In this document: positions 22,599 through 32,188 of the stretch, in pieces
How the letters are laid out: the number at the start of each line of letters is the position of its first letter
Position numbering within the stretch: position 1 is the first letter of the stretch
NCBI GenBank assembly: GCA_934102355.1
Contig: CAKOSO010000001.1
Location: forward strand, 124,001 to 188,000
Reading direction: 5' to 3'
Origin: an uncultured Bacilli bacterium
GTDB taxonomy: Bacteria; Bacillota_I; Bacilli_A; RF39; UBA660
DNA: 64,000 bases
Translations under genes and position numbers: made by a program
Notes under the pieces: model-generated
Seen by the model: only the letters and a program-made list of their open reading frames with translations
Told to the model about the DNA's origin: nothing
The model's database searches: none

Positions 22599-25490
22599 TT
22601 AAATTACCTTTTTTAAAGTTTTTCCATTTTTTAAAGAAATCGAGCTTATTTCGTTATTAGCTCTTTCATCTGATGAATTATTAAATGTTTCTATATCTCC
22701 AGTTATATAACTTATAACGTACCAATCATCATTACAATAAACTTCTTTTAAATCTTCCACATCTATTACTTTATAGGATTCTAAAGTATTATTTCTTTCT
22801 GCTTTTACATATCTTAAAGCATTAACTTTCTTATTCATAATTTTTACATAATCCTCTTCATAAGATTCATCTTTTGAATAATACATAATATCTTTTCTTT
22901 CATCTTGATATGTCAAATAACTTTGACCTAAATTAAATACACCATTTCCTCTAATTAAATATTGAACATTTTTTGAATCTGAATATCCAACTTTTTCAAT
23001 CGGTTGAGGCAAAACATCAACAAATTTTCTATTACTTCCTAATCTACTTCCAAAATCTTTATATTCCAGATCACAATCTTTTGCTATTAAACAAGGATAT
23101 TGTTCAATACCTTTTATTTCTTTGTCAAAGTTAGTAAATCCAATTGTAACATTTTTAATACATTTTTCTATTCCTTCTGATTGATATGAAGTTTTTATTA
23201 CTTCATCCGCAGCTTGTAAATATACATCAAAGAAATCTACTGAGTTTATTTTTTTAGAAATTTCAATATTATCTAAACATAATAAATCCCCATTTCTCCA
23301 TATCCAACTATGTGCTAAAATTTCATTACCCTTTTTAACTACCAATATTCTACCATTATTACTTGTTAAAGAATGCTTTAAGCACGAATAACCGTTACCC
23401 AATACAGTAAAACAACAATCTGTTTTATTGCCTATGGCTAATGCCTCCATATCATCTAACCTTAATATTTCATAAGAATATTCATTTTTAGTACCTTTAA
23501 TTCTTGGTATTGTAGAACTTACTCTAGCTAACATTTGATCATGTAATAATAAAGTTTCATTTACATTACTATTACTGCATCCAATAAATTTAAATAATCC
23601 CTCTAAACGATAATATTTAGATGGTAATGATATTTCATCACTTTTTAAAAAATCTACTATTATTTTTAATGATTTATCTTTATCATTCATGGCAATTACT
23701 TTCCATTCATTAAATATTCTTGGAAAATATTTATATAAATCATTATCTTTGTTAGATAACATTTCTTTCATTTTAGAATAATTTTTATCACTAAATAATA
23801 AATTCATTAACTTAGTATTTAATATTGGGTTACTTTGTTCATCTAATTTAACGCTTTTAATATCAACATTACCTATTAAATGTTCTAATACAGGTAATGT
23901 ATCATCTATTTCTAATAAAGCTCTTGCATTATTAAAACCCACCATTAACATTAATTTTAAAATTAACTGTTTATAAATTCTAAAATGCCAATCACTTTTT
24001 TCGAACTTTTTATATAATTGTTTATGTTGTTTAACATTATAATTTTCTAATTGTTCTACTGTAAAATCTTTTACTTTAAAATCAATTTGACCTAATCTAT
24101 TAAATATAGTTATTTCTTCAATACTTGATAATTGATATAGTATCGTAATTGATTTACCCATAACAATTCTATAAAATAATTTTTCTATTTCTTTAAAATT
24201 GTTATTTTCAATATTATTTATAATATTTTGATTTTTTAAAAATAATATAAAATTTGATAAATGTTGTTTATAGATTTTATCATTTTTTGAAATAGCATTA
24301 TTTTGCAACATTTCTTTAAGTTCACTTAAATTATTTAAATATTTCTCTGAAAAAATTGAAGTTGTTACATCTATTTCTTCTAATATACCTTTATTCTTAA
24401 TATTATTTCTATACTTTGTTTCAATATATCTTAATGCAGATACATCTCCCCTATGTAAATAAGAAGTATAAAACTTTGTATCAAATAATTCTTCTATATT
24501 ATCTATTTCAAAAGTATCTAATATATTTTTTAAATCATCATTAATTGTTTCAATTTTAGAGCACAATTTAATCCAATCATTTAAAGTTAATGACTTAAAA
24601 ACTTCTTTATTATTACTATACAAATCTACAATAATTCTAGGACTTATTTCAGATAATATCTTTTTAATATCTTGTTTCTTAATTATATTTTTAAAAAATT
24701 TTGGTATTAAAATTTCTTTCTTGATGCTATAAGTTTCACTTAAATATTTTTCTAAATCATATTCATCAATATTGGCGAAAGCAAGATTTAATTTAACATA
24801 ATGTTTATTTACAAACTCTTTATATACTTCTGTATTATCTATATATTTTAAAAATGATAAAAGTTGTCTGGGATTAAATGTATTGATTTTATCATTAAAC
24901 ACATCTAAAAAATAGTTCATAAATTCTTCATTATACACTTTTTGTTGTTGAAAAACATTATTCATTTCATTTGTATTAGCATTTTCATAACAACATCTAT
25001 TATGAAAATACACTCCATGAATAAATTTTCTATTTTCTATTTCAATTAAATCAGTATAAAATTGATTATAAAAAGAATAATAATCTTCATGAGTAAATCC
25101 GTGAAATAAATTTTCAGGATTTTGATTTATAACTCTTTTAAATATTTCTACGTCGATATTCTTTAATTCTTTTAAAACATTAAAAGAGAAAAAATAAGAT
25201 AAAGATTTAGGCTCCATCATTGTATATAAAAATATATCTTTATCATGTTCTTTTATATATTTAATATTTTCCTTTAAAAACGCTATTTGTCTTTCTTCTG
25301 GTAATTTACTAATAATATAATAAATAGTAAGAGGCGTCATATCATTAATAGCTTTATCACCATTCTTAATATATTCATAACATTCTTTAAGTGCTTTTTC
25401 TTCATTTTTCTTACCAACATTTAATGAAAGTGATATAAGATTTGTTTGTTTCAATAAATCTTTCATTTGTTCATCAGTTAATTTTGGCAT
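22599..25490 (-). CDS. Large helical-repeat protein with conserved C-terminal module, unknown function
   Basis: 963 residues, soluble, no signal peptide. Residues about 1-640 are Lys/Asn/Leu-rich and look like an alpha-solenoid of variable repeats. The C-terminal third is different: around 675-760 it reads ILRLDDMEALAIGNKTDCC (Cys692, Cys693), then NNGRILVVKKGNEILAHSW and LLCLDNIEIS. That alternation of strands with a buried Trp and DNIE recalls acyltransferase-like (GNAT) or PcfJ-type modules, but I cannot name the family with confidence. It lies 20 bases after the ankyrin-AAA+ gene and shares its operon, so the two products probably act together. Confidence 0.6.
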   Translation of the reverse strand: MPKLTDEQMKDLLKQTNLISLSLNVGKKNEEKALKECYEYIKNGDKAINDMTPLTIYYIISKLPEERQIAFLKENIKYIKEHDKDIFLYTMMEPKSLSYFFSFNVLKELKNIDVEIFKRVINQNPENLFHGFTHEDYYSFYNQFYTDLIEIENRKFIHGVYFHNRCCYENANTNEMNNVFQQQKVYNEEFMNYFLDVFNDKINTFNPRQLLSFLKYIDNTEVYKEFVNKHYVKLNLAFANIDEYDLEKYLSETYSIKKEILIPKFFKNIIKKQDIKKILSEISPRIIVDLYSNNKEVFKSLTLNDWIKLCSKIETINDDLKNILDTFEIDNIEELFDTKFYTSYLHRGDVSALRYIETKYRNNIKNKGILEEIDVTTSIFSEKYLNNLSELKEMLQNNAISKNDKIYKQHLSNFILFLKNQNIINNIENNNFKEIEKLFYRIVMGKSITILYQLSSIEEITIFNRLGQIDFKVKDFTVEQLENYNVKQHKQLYKKFEKSDWHFRIYKQLILKLMLMVGFNNARALLEIDDTLPVLEHLIGNVDIKSVKLDEQSNPILNTKLMNLLFSDKNYSKMKEMLSNKDNDLYKYFPRIFNEWKVIAMNDKDKSLKIIVDFLKSDEISLPSKYYRLEGLFKFIGCSNSNVNETLLLHDQMLARVSSTIPRIKGTKNEYSYEILRLDDMEALAIGNKTDCCFTVLGNGYSCLKHSLTSNNGRILVVKKGNEILAHSWIWRNGDLLCLDNIEISKKINSVDFFDVYLQAADEVIKTSYQSEGIEKCIKNVTIGFTNFDKEIKGIEQYPCLIAKDCDLEYKDFGSRLGSNRKFVDVLPQPIEKVGYSDSKNVQYLIRGNGVFNLGQSYLTYQDERKDIMYYSKDESYEEDYVKIMNKKVNALRYVKAERNNTLESYKVIDVEDLKEVYCNDDWYVISYITGDIETFNNSSDERANNEISSISLKNGKTLKKVI

Positions 25491-25510
25491 GATATTATCC
25501 TCTTTCTTTT

Positions 25511-27097
25511 TTATTTTTTAAATTTATTAAAATCTATTTTTAATACTCTTTGAACTGGTTTAGATATACTTGTATCTAATTTTCTTAATTCCGCTTTTGC
25601 TTGTTCTCTTGTAAATTCATATATTCTATCACAATATTCAAATCCTTCAGCAAAATGTTCTGCTGTAATAAATTCACTATCATAAACTTTTGCAAATGCA
25701 AACGCCTTGTCAACAATAGATATTGCTAAATCTGGGTTATTAACGCTATCATTATATACTCTATGCCTTTTTTCAGTAGCATTTAATATAATATTTACTA
25801 TTTGAGTTCTTATATTTTCATTTTCAAAAGATATTCCACTTTTTATATAATAATCCCCAATTACCTTATCCACTATTTGATATAAAATATCTTCATTAGG
25901 TTCTTTAACAATAATTTTTTCAAATCTTCTTTTTAAAGCATCATCACTAAAGAATTCTTGATATTCTTTTTCAGTTGTTGTTCCAATTACTTTTAAGTTA
26001 GATCTATCTATATAATGTTTTAACATAGATGACATGTCGTTATTTTTACCTACAGTTGAACCAAGACCATATATTGTATGAATTTCATCTATAAATACTA
26101 TTACATCTAATCTTTCACATAGCTTCATTAATTTAGTCACGTTATCTTCAAACATTCCAACGTATTTACAGCCTGCAACTATATCACTTGGATTAACCTC
26201 CAAAATTATTTTTCCTTGTAAAAAGTTTGACACTTGTCCAGTTTTAATTCTATAAGCAAGTTCATCTACTATAGCAGTTTTACCAACACCTGATTCACCA
26301 ACTATTAATGGTCTCTTTTTATCTTGAGCTAAAGTAATTATAAGATTTTTTAGTTCTTTTCCCCTTCCAATAGTCGGTGCAACTACATAATTCTTTCTAT
26401 TTAATATTTTCCCATATTTTTCAAGTTCTGAAATATCTCTATCAGATAATGTTACAGTTACTGTAGAAGCAGGATTTTTTTGTTTTACTGATACATTATT
26501 AGCAACAGCAGGTTTAGCTTCTTTAAGTTGATTATTTTGTTTAACCTTAGAATATCTTTCTTCAAATTTTTTCTTAAAACTTTCTATTTGTTTTTTAGAA
26601 TATTGCTTTTGAAAAATCATTGCTTCCAATAAATTTCTGCCTTCTGAACAAACCTTAGTACAATCATATCCATTAGAACATAATAAATCATAAATTCCTT
26701 CAACTTCGCCTAAATAATCATCACTATATATTGCAGTATGCATAATAGTGTCTTTATCACTATCAACATGATTAACATTTAAATTATATTTTAATGCTTC
26801 AGTAATAATATTTAAAATAAATTCTTCACTATATCCAGCATATAAAGCAGTTTGAATAAAATTATAATTATAATCTGCTTCTAAATTTGGACTTAATCCA
26901 AATTTTAATAATGATTTAATTGCAAGGAAACATTTCGCTTCATCATACTTATCATCTACTAAAATATGCAAAATAGATTGATTATCTTCATCTATATAAT
27001 CTATACCTCCAAATACACTCTTAATTTTTTTTACATTAGAATGCATATTATCTGTCATTTTTGATAATAAATTTTTTATATTATTTTCGCTTAACAT
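25511..27097 (-). CDS. Ankyrin-repeat / ClpB-type AAA+ ATPase
   Basis: 528 residues from the ATG at 27097 (GGGAGGAA upstream); an ATG at 27151 has no such site. Residues about 30-180 hold three or four ankyrin-like repeats (NQSILHILVDDK, DTIMHTAIYSDD). A low-complexity linker at about 185-215 leads to one AAA+ domain of the Clp D1 kind: Walker A GESGVGKT (267-274), a pore-loop region AGCKYVGMFEDN (ClpB has AGAKYRGEFEER), Walker B VIVFIDEIHTIYG (332-344) and arginine fingers at 390-391. There is no second AAA+ ring and no ClpP tripeptide loop, so it is probably a dedicated unfoldase or remodeller. Fused ankyrin and Clp-type AAA+ recalls animal CLPB/SKD3, but the AAA+ here is D1-like. Confidence 0.85.
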   Translation of the reverse strand: MLSENNIKNLLSKMTDNMHSNVKKIKSVFGGIDYIDEDNQSILHILVDDKYDEAKCFLAIKSLLKFGLSPNLEADYNYNFIQTALYAGYSEEFILNIITEALKYNLNVNHVDSDKDTIMHTAIYSDDYLGEVEGIYDLLCSNGYDCTKVCSEGRNLLEAMIFQKQYSKKQIESFKKKFEERYSKVKQNNQLKEAKPAVANNVSVKQKNPASTVTVTLSDRDISELEKYGKILNRKNYVVAPTIGRGKELKNLIITLAQDKKRPLIVGESGVGKTAIVDELAYRIKTGQVSNFLQGKIILEVNPSDIVAGCKYVGMFEDNVTKLMKLCERLDVIVFIDEIHTIYGLGSTVGKNNDMSSMLKHYIDRSNLKVIGTTTEKEYQEFFSDDALKRRFEKIIVKEPNEDILYQIVDKVIGDYYIKSGISFENENIRTQIVNIILNATEKRHRVYNDSVNNPDLAISIVDKAFAFAKVYDSEFITAEHFAEGFEYCDRIYEFTREQAKAELRKLDTSISKPVQRVLKIDFNKFKK

Positions 27098-27290
27098 ACA
27101 GAATTCCTCCCTAAATAGTTGGTGGTTATTATAACATAATATCAAAATCAATACAATATCTAAGTATGTAAAATTTCCACTTAGAATTCACAAAATAAGG
27201 TAATTTTTAATTTCTATTAATTAGAAATGTTAAAATTAAAAAGGTATTATGAATATAGTAATAGAAACATTGATATAATATAAAACATTT

Positions 27291-27325
27291 AAAAGATCAA
27301 CTTATTCAAGCTGATCTTTTAAACT
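27291..27325 (-). terminator. Intrinsic terminator after the transglutaminase-like gene
   Basis: The minus-strand AAAAGATCAGCTT-GAATA-AGTTGATCTTTT stem ends in an AT-rich tail. It lies about 100 bases after the transglutaminase-like stop and separates that unit from the AAA+ operon. Confidence 0.65.
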
Positions 27326-27344
27326 TTATTTATTTTCTTCTCGT

Positions 27345-27449
27345 TCAGAATAATACTCCGGTACATCCAGATATAGCCATACCCACAACTTCATTACCAT
27401 TATGATATTCATATTGAACATTATCAGCTCTATTTATTCTTTTGTTCAT
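27345..27449 (-). CDS. Possible 34-residue peptide overlapping the transglutaminase-like gene
   Basis: An ATG at 27449, out of frame within the last codons of the transglutaminase-like gene, opens 34 codons (starting MNKRINRADNVQYEYHN, ending MAISGCTGVLF) and stops before the terminator. There is no clear ribosome site, so translation would need coupling. The end resembles no family I know. It may instead be a relic of a longer coding region. Confidence 0.25.
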   Translation of the reverse strand: MNKRINRADNVQYEYHNGNEVVGMAISGCTGVLF

Positions 27450-28896
27450 AAACACGTTTTAATGTTCTAGCTAATCTAACCTGTTCAATATCTTTTTCAA
27501 ATTTTCCCACAACACTTTTAGGATCACATTCAAGATGTTCTTTTTCATCAAAAATCTTAAGTAAAAGTTTTTCTTCAGTAGTCATTTTACGATACCAACA
27601 AGACTCATACGCTATTTTACAAAGATCATCAACTCCAAAAGGATATTTATCTGGATTAACATAATACTGTTGTTTTCTAACATTATATAGCACCTTTAAT
27701 AAAACATCTGGTGCTATAGGTGAATTAAAATATTTTACTATTTGAGCTAATTTTTGATTAAACTCTTCATTATCTAATTCAAACGTTTTTTTACTATTAA
27801 TTAATGCAATTCTAAATAATAAAGAATTACTGCCAGTTAAACCTGCCATATAATTTATTGAATCTATAAATTCTTTCGGTAAACCATTAAGTCCAACTTC
27901 ACCAACTAGCTTTTCAAATTCTTGAACCATATCTTTTGAATAATATGGAAATTTAAGTTCGAATAAATTACGCCCACCAATTTTATCCATTTTTGCTTTT
28001 GTAACAGCAAACCATCTATATGAATATAAGAAATTATTATCTGATTCACTTTTCTTATTATCATAAGTAGGATCAAAATAGTAAACACCCTTAACACCAT
28101 ATTTTTCATCATCAACAAAAATTACATTTCTTGCATGTCCATTTTTATTATTATTAGAGTTGATTAAAAATACCGTATTACATTTAATTCCAAGTCTTTT
28201 AATCAATGTAGTAAATATTCTAGCATACCCAAGACACACTATTTTATCACTTAATAATGATGATGTTAAATCTCTTGAATTCCTTTTATCTTCACCATCA
28301 TCTACTTCTGTATAAACTTTATCTCTTACTATATCATAAATATACATAATTTTTTCAAGAGGTGAAAAATTAAATTTTTCTACCTCATTAATCATTTTAT
28401 CAATTGCACTAATAGTATCTTTATATTCCTTAAATGTAATTAAACTATCATTATCATATAATGAGAAATATAAATTTGAAGTATTGTAATCAAATAATTC
28501 ATTTATTTCATCCATTTTTTCCAAACTCAAATCAAAAGGAACATTAAAAATTAATCTTTTTGTACTTAAAACTGGATTTTTCTTTACAAAATCTGCTATT
28601 TTCTTATAATCAAAGTATCCAAATGTAATATCATTAATACTTTTAATATATTGTAATCTATTATTCTTAAACTTAGTTAAAAAATCTTTCCACTCTTCAT
28701 CATATAAACGTGAATCAATATCAATATCTATATTCTCTTCTAAATCATAAGGATTTGAAATAATATCATAAAAATCATCATCTAACAAAGTATTAATGCG
28801 TACCTCATAGTCATGATATATGTCACCCTTAAACACATTCGCACGGGAAAGATCATCATCTTCTTCAAGTGGATAAAATGATAGTAATCCTTTCAT
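27430..28896 (-). CDS. Transglutaminase-like cysteine protein, large
   Basis: 488 residues, no signal peptide. A transglutaminase/peptidase-like core is visible: KIVCLGYARIFTTLIKRLGIKC (Cys221), NGHARNVIFVDD (His254) and VYYFDPTYD (Asp275), a complete Cys-His-Asp triad. The N-terminal 170 residues contain a TIM/LRR-like alternation (RLIFNVPFDLSLEKMDEINELF) and the C-terminal 200 are helical. Enzymes with this core cross-link or cleave proteins; the intracellular location argues against a wall role. It is 47 bases downstream of the 420-residue gene and likely co-transcribed with it. Confidence 0.72.
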   Translation of the reverse strand: MKGLLSFYPLEEDDDLSRANVFKGDIYHDYEVRINTLLDDDFYDIISNPYDLEENIDIDIDSRLYDEEWKDFLTKFKNNRLQYIKSINDITFGYFDYKKIADFVKKNPVLSTKRLIFNVPFDLSLEKMDEINELFDYNTSNLYFSLYDNDSLITFKEYKDTISAIDKMINEVEKFNFSPLEKIMYIYDIVRDKVYTEVDDGEDKRNSRDLTSSLLSDKIVCLGYARIFTTLIKRLGIKCNTVFLINSNNNKNGHARNVIFVDDEKYGVKGVYYFDPTYDNKKSESDNNFLYSYRWFAVTKAKMDKIGGRNLFELKFPYYSKDMVQEFEKLVGEVGLNGLPKEFIDSINYMAGLTGSNSLLFRIALINSKKTFELDNEEFNQKLAQIVKYFNSPIAPDVLLKVLYNVRKQQYYVNPDKYPFGVDDLCKIAYESCWYRKMTTEEKLLLKIFDEKEHLECDPKSVVGKFEKDIEQVRLARTLKRVYEQKNK

Positions 28897-28943
28897 AAAA
28901 ACACCTCTTTTAATTAATAATTAAGCAATGAAAACAATTCATA

Positions 28944-30206
28944 TTATTTATTTCTTTTAATACTTGGAACTAATATTCTAGGCTTTACTTTTTTAAAATT
29001 TGATACTTGTTCCTTTTGTCTATCAACACTTTCTCTAGTTATCTCACCATTTAAAAATTTTGCTCTTGCTAACACATAAGACTTATTAATAATAGGAATT
29101 CCATTAATTTTTAAATAATCTAAAACTAATGTTTTATCTTCATCTGTAATTTCTATACCATTTATAGTAGTTCTAGTCTGATAAAGAGCTTTTAGATTTA
29201 AAGGTTCAAACGCATCTATTAAAGACAACTTATTATCGTTAACATATGAAACAATTGTACTCATATCTTTAGGATTATTCCTTTTCATAAAACTTGCTAA
29301 TGCTGAACCAAAACTTTTATCATTCTTAAATGGTACTCTTTTAATAAATTCTAATAATTCAAATTTTGTACCATCTGATAAAACACCAGTATTTATTCCA
29401 TTTGCTAAATCAGATATGGTAGCAGCATTTTTAAAACAATTTTCTTTTCTATTTAACTCTCTCTTTGATAAATATTCTTTATATAAATCTACATCTAATT
29501 CTTCAATAACACTAGCACAATATGCTAATATTTCTCTATCAATTCCTAACTCATCTAAGAATTCCTTCTTGTAACTACTAGGAGTATTAACATAAGCACT
29601 TATTACAAACTTAGCATAATCATAAACTTGAAGATAATTCTCTATACTTAAAACATATTTAACGTTACTAACTATATCCTTATCTTCATATTCTTTAAAT
29701 TTAGCATATAAAAAATCAAAATTATCAAGTGCTTCCCTTGCTAAATCTAACCTAGCATCATTTTTGCCATATTTACTTAATAAAGCATATGATCTTTTAA
29801 ATTCTTTTGAGCCTTTAAATAAAGTTAACAATTTTTCTACCTTTTTATAATCATTATCATTAGAATTAATAATATCAAAAACTAAATTAATTTTTTTAAC
29901 TCTTAATGCTATTTCTTCCAAAGTACATCTATAAGAATTTTTCATAATCTTAAAATAGCCCTTTTCTTCATATTCTTTATAAATTTTCAATAATTCCTTA
30001 AGTTTTTCTACTTCTTTTAAACCTAAAGTATTATAAAGTTCAATATTATTCTTTAAACTAGAATCATTACAAAAAGAATATAAGTTTATAGCTTTTGCAT
30101 CTTCATCTAAATCCGAATTAATCAAATCAAACATATGATTAATATCATCCATAGTAATTAAAGCACCTTTACTACCATAGTTTAATTTTGTTCTACCTTT
30201 CATCAT
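28944..30206 (-). CDS. Helical protein of unknown function, operon partner of the transglutaminase-like gene
   Basis: 420 residues from MMKGRTKLNYGSKG at 30206, preceded by AGGAGGGG; the open frame upstream lacks a ribosome site. It is mostly alpha-helical, rich in Lys/Glu/Asp/Leu, with no signal peptide or membrane segment and a basic C-terminus (RILVPSIKRNK). No catalytic motif is seen. The helical pattern with repeated DYLK/EYLS-like segments suggests a scaffold or binding protein. Confidence 0.55.
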   Translation of the reverse strand: MMKGRTKLNYGSKGALITMDDINHMFDLINSDLDEDAKAINLYSFCNDSSLKNNIELYNTLGLKEVEKLKELLKIYKEYEEKGYFKIMKNSYRCTLEEIALRVKKINLVFDIINSNDNDYKKVEKLLTLFKGSKEFKRSYALLSKYGKNDARLDLAREALDNFDFLYAKFKEYEDKDIVSNVKYVLSIENYLQVYDYAKFVISAYVNTPSSYKKEFLDELGIDREILAYCASVIEELDVDLYKEYLSKRELNRKENCFKNAATISDLANGINTGVLSDGTKFELLEFIKRVPFKNDKSFGSALASFMKRNNPKDMSTIVSYVNDNKLSLIDAFEPLNLKALYQTRTTINGIEITDEDKTLVLDYLKINGIPIINKSYVLARAKFLNGEITRESVDRQKEQVSNFKKVKPRILVPSIKRNK

Positions 30207-30351
30207 TTTTAAAACCCCTCCTACTATGTAATAGTTATAACAAGATTTATATATAACATAAGTCATTATTTTAAAACTATATCATCTGATAACTGCGACA
30301 TATTATAGCATTTTTAACCAATTTTGTCAATTTTATGTAAACTTTATCAAA

Positions 30352-30381
30352 TAAAAACAAGATCTGTTATGATCTTGTTCT
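30352..30381 (-). terminator. Intrinsic terminator of the 141-residue gene
   Basis: The minus-strand ACAAGATC-ATAACA-GATCTTGT stem is followed by TTTTATTT and overlaps the stop codon. Confidence 0.8.
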
Positions 30382-30792
30382 ACTATTTCCTTTTTTGTTT
30401 TCTGTTACCGTTGCTTTTAATTTAGCTTCTATTTTATATAATCTTGAATCTATTTCCTCATCTTTATCTTTTAATTCATTTGAATTATGCATTTTAAGTG
30501 ATTTAGAGAATTCTTTATATATATTAATTATTTGAACCCATTCATCTAAACTATACCTTCTATGTTTTATAGCATTAGTAATAGTTCTTGTATCTATATC
30601 ATATTCAACGATATCACCAATTATCAATGATGCACTACCAATATAATCTGATGATGAAAACGTAGTTAATGATTTATTTTTATCTAAAGTAAGTATTGTA
30701 CTCCTTTTAACCTTTTTTACATATACCATTCTAGTCTTATCTAAAACTGGTTCAGAATATTCTATATCCACTACTATTCCTACTTTTTTCAT
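30367..30792 (-). CDS. Uncharacterised basic protein
   Basis: 141 residues from the ATG at 30792, preceded by AGGAGG; the open frame upstream is unsupported. An N-terminal beta-rich part (about 1-80, KKVGIVVDIEYSEPVLD, SASLIIGDIVEYDIDTRTITNA) suggests a small OB- or SH3-like fold, followed by a charged helix ending in a basic tail (NKKGNSRTRS). No family is recognised. It is a single-gene unit with its own terminator. Confidence 0.5.
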   Translation of the reverse strand: MKKVGIVVDIEYSEPVLDKTRMVYVKKVKRSTILTLDKNKSLTTFSSSDYIGSASLIIGDIVEYDIDTRTITNAIKHRRYSLDEWVQIINIYKEFSKSLKMHNSNELKDKDEEIDSRLYKIEAKLKATVTENKKGNSRTRS

Positions 30793-30859
30793 AAATTTCC
30801 TCCTGAAAACATATTTTCTTTTTTCGAGCGTTATTCTACCACATTTTCTATTTTTAGTC

Positions 30860-30889
30860 AAATAAAAAGCCATTATTAAATGACTTCTT
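30860..30889 (-). terminator. Intrinsic terminator of the lipoprotein gene
   Basis: The minus-strand AGTCATT-TAAT-AATGGCT stem is followed by TTTTATTT, directly after the lipoprotein stop. Confidence 0.7.
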
Positions 30890-31346
30890 AATAACCTAAA
30901 GCTTTTACAAATGATTTAACTTCATCTTTATATGTTGCTTCTACTCTTAAATAAATCAATGTATTATCAACTCTAGATAAATACATATAATATCCATCAG
31001 TTGTAAGAGAGTAAGTACTATAATTCTTAAGTGATACACTTGATTCAGCATTTGATGAAGTTTTGTAATCCTCAAAAGTTGCTTTATTAGTATCAAACAT
31101 TGATTTTGCATTTGTTTCATTATCTAAAACGTAAAACTCTACTTGATAATTATCATTCATTGCAAGTGTTGCGGCTTTCAACTCATCATATTCACTAAAT
31201 TGAGCTTTTACATCAATTGTTTGATATCCATTCGCTTCAGATTTTGATATAAATTCTTCTGTTGTTAAAGCAGCTTTTTTACCACACCCAGTTAAAGTAA
31301 CAATAGCAACTAAACATAGTAATCCAAAAAGTATTTTCTTTTTCAT
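30888..31346 (-). CDS. Predicted lipoprotein
   Basis: 152 residues. A signal sequence with lipobox LTGC (Cys at about 21) is followed by a Ser/Thr-rich domain of about 130 residues with a beta-sandwich look (YQVEFYVLDNETNAKSMFD). It is presumably anchored outside the membrane. The pattern resembles small DUF4358/DUF4825-like lipoproteins of gut Bacillota, but no family can be fixed. Tight GGAGGAT ribosome site and own terminator. Confidence 0.7.
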   Translation of the reverse strand: MKKKILFGLLCLVAIVTLTGCGKKAALTTEEFISKSEANGYQTIDVKAQFSEYDELKAATLAMNDNYQVEFYVLDNETNAKSMFDTNKATFEDYKTSSNAESSVSLKNYSTYSLTTDGYYMYLSRVDNTLIYLRVEATYKDEVKSFVKALGY

Positions 31347-31388
31347 ATTATCCTCCTATTTTGATTCTATTATAAATCTAGTGTTTAA

Positions 31389-32072
31389 TCAATACATTTT
31401 ATCTAACTTCCAAACATCATTTTCTTTTACAGCTTTTAATGTATATTGTCTTTCTTCTAAAATTGTTTTTTCTTTATTCATATATGCATCTAACTTATAT
31501 ATTATTTCAAAAGATGTATCAGTATAATTTTTAACTTCTACATATTCATTTGTTTTTCCCGCAAAAACATTTGCAATACTTGCATTTTGTAAGTCAATAA
31601 CAAATTCACCATTTTCTTCTAAATAAACTGGATTACTATTTAATAATTGCTCTGCAAATTCTTTTGTATATACCTTTTCTACATCATTTTTAAGATCTTG
31701 ATAATTTTTATATCTTTCATCATTTACTTTCGCATACCTATCATCATTATTTGATGTAACATATGATAAACTTCCAGTTTTAAAAATAGAACTTAAATCA
31801 AAATTTTTTGAAGCTAAATCAAGTGCCGTTGTATAAATTTTTTTTGGAACACTATCACTATCATTATTATTAACTTCCTCATATCCATTAATTATTTCAT
31901 TTTTTTCTTCTACTTTTAATTTCCATACCACTAATAACATACCAGATATAATAAATAAAGAACCTAGTACTATTAAAATTATGATAGCAACATGATACTT
32001 CTTCTTTTTAACTTTTACTTCATTTTCAGATGGTATATCACCTATTTTTATATTAATAGAATTATTATCCAT
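31389..32072 (-). CDS. Membrane-anchored extracytoplasmic protein of unknown function
   Basis: 227 residues: a cytoplasmic basic N-terminus (KVKKKKYH), one membrane helix at about 28-51, an Asn/Asp-rich spacer and an extracytoplasmic domain. The end SFEIIYKLDAYMNKEKTILEERQYTLKAV followed by DVWKLDKMY looks like an NTF2-like or DUF4878-type fold, in which WKLD is the usual last strand. Likely co-transcribed with the lipoprotein 42 bases downstream. Confidence 0.6.
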   Translation of the reverse strand: MDNNSINIKIGDIPSENEVKVKKKKYHVAIIILIVLGSLFIISGMLLVVWKLKVEEKNEIINGYEEVNNNDSDSVPKKIYTTALDLASKNFDLSSIFKTGSLSYVTSNNDDRYAKVNDERYKNYQDLKNDVEKVYTKEFAEQLLNSNPVYLEENGEFVIDLQNASIANVFAGKTNEYVEVKNYTDTSFEIIYKLDAYMNKEKTILEERQYTLKAVKENDVWKLDKMY

Positions 32073-32156
32073 TTTATTGCCCCTTTTCTATGATTTAATT
32101 ATACCATACCAAATTCATTTTTTAAATAAACATTAAATTTTATTATATTATAGCAC

Positions 32157-32188
32157 AAAAAAAAGACTTATTAATTACTAAGTCTTTT
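32157..32188 (-). terminator. Intrinsic terminator of the TetR-ABC operon
   Basis: The minus-strand AAAAGACTTAGT-AATT-A(A)TAAGTCTTTT hairpin plus T run closes the seven-gene unit. Confidence 0.8.
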
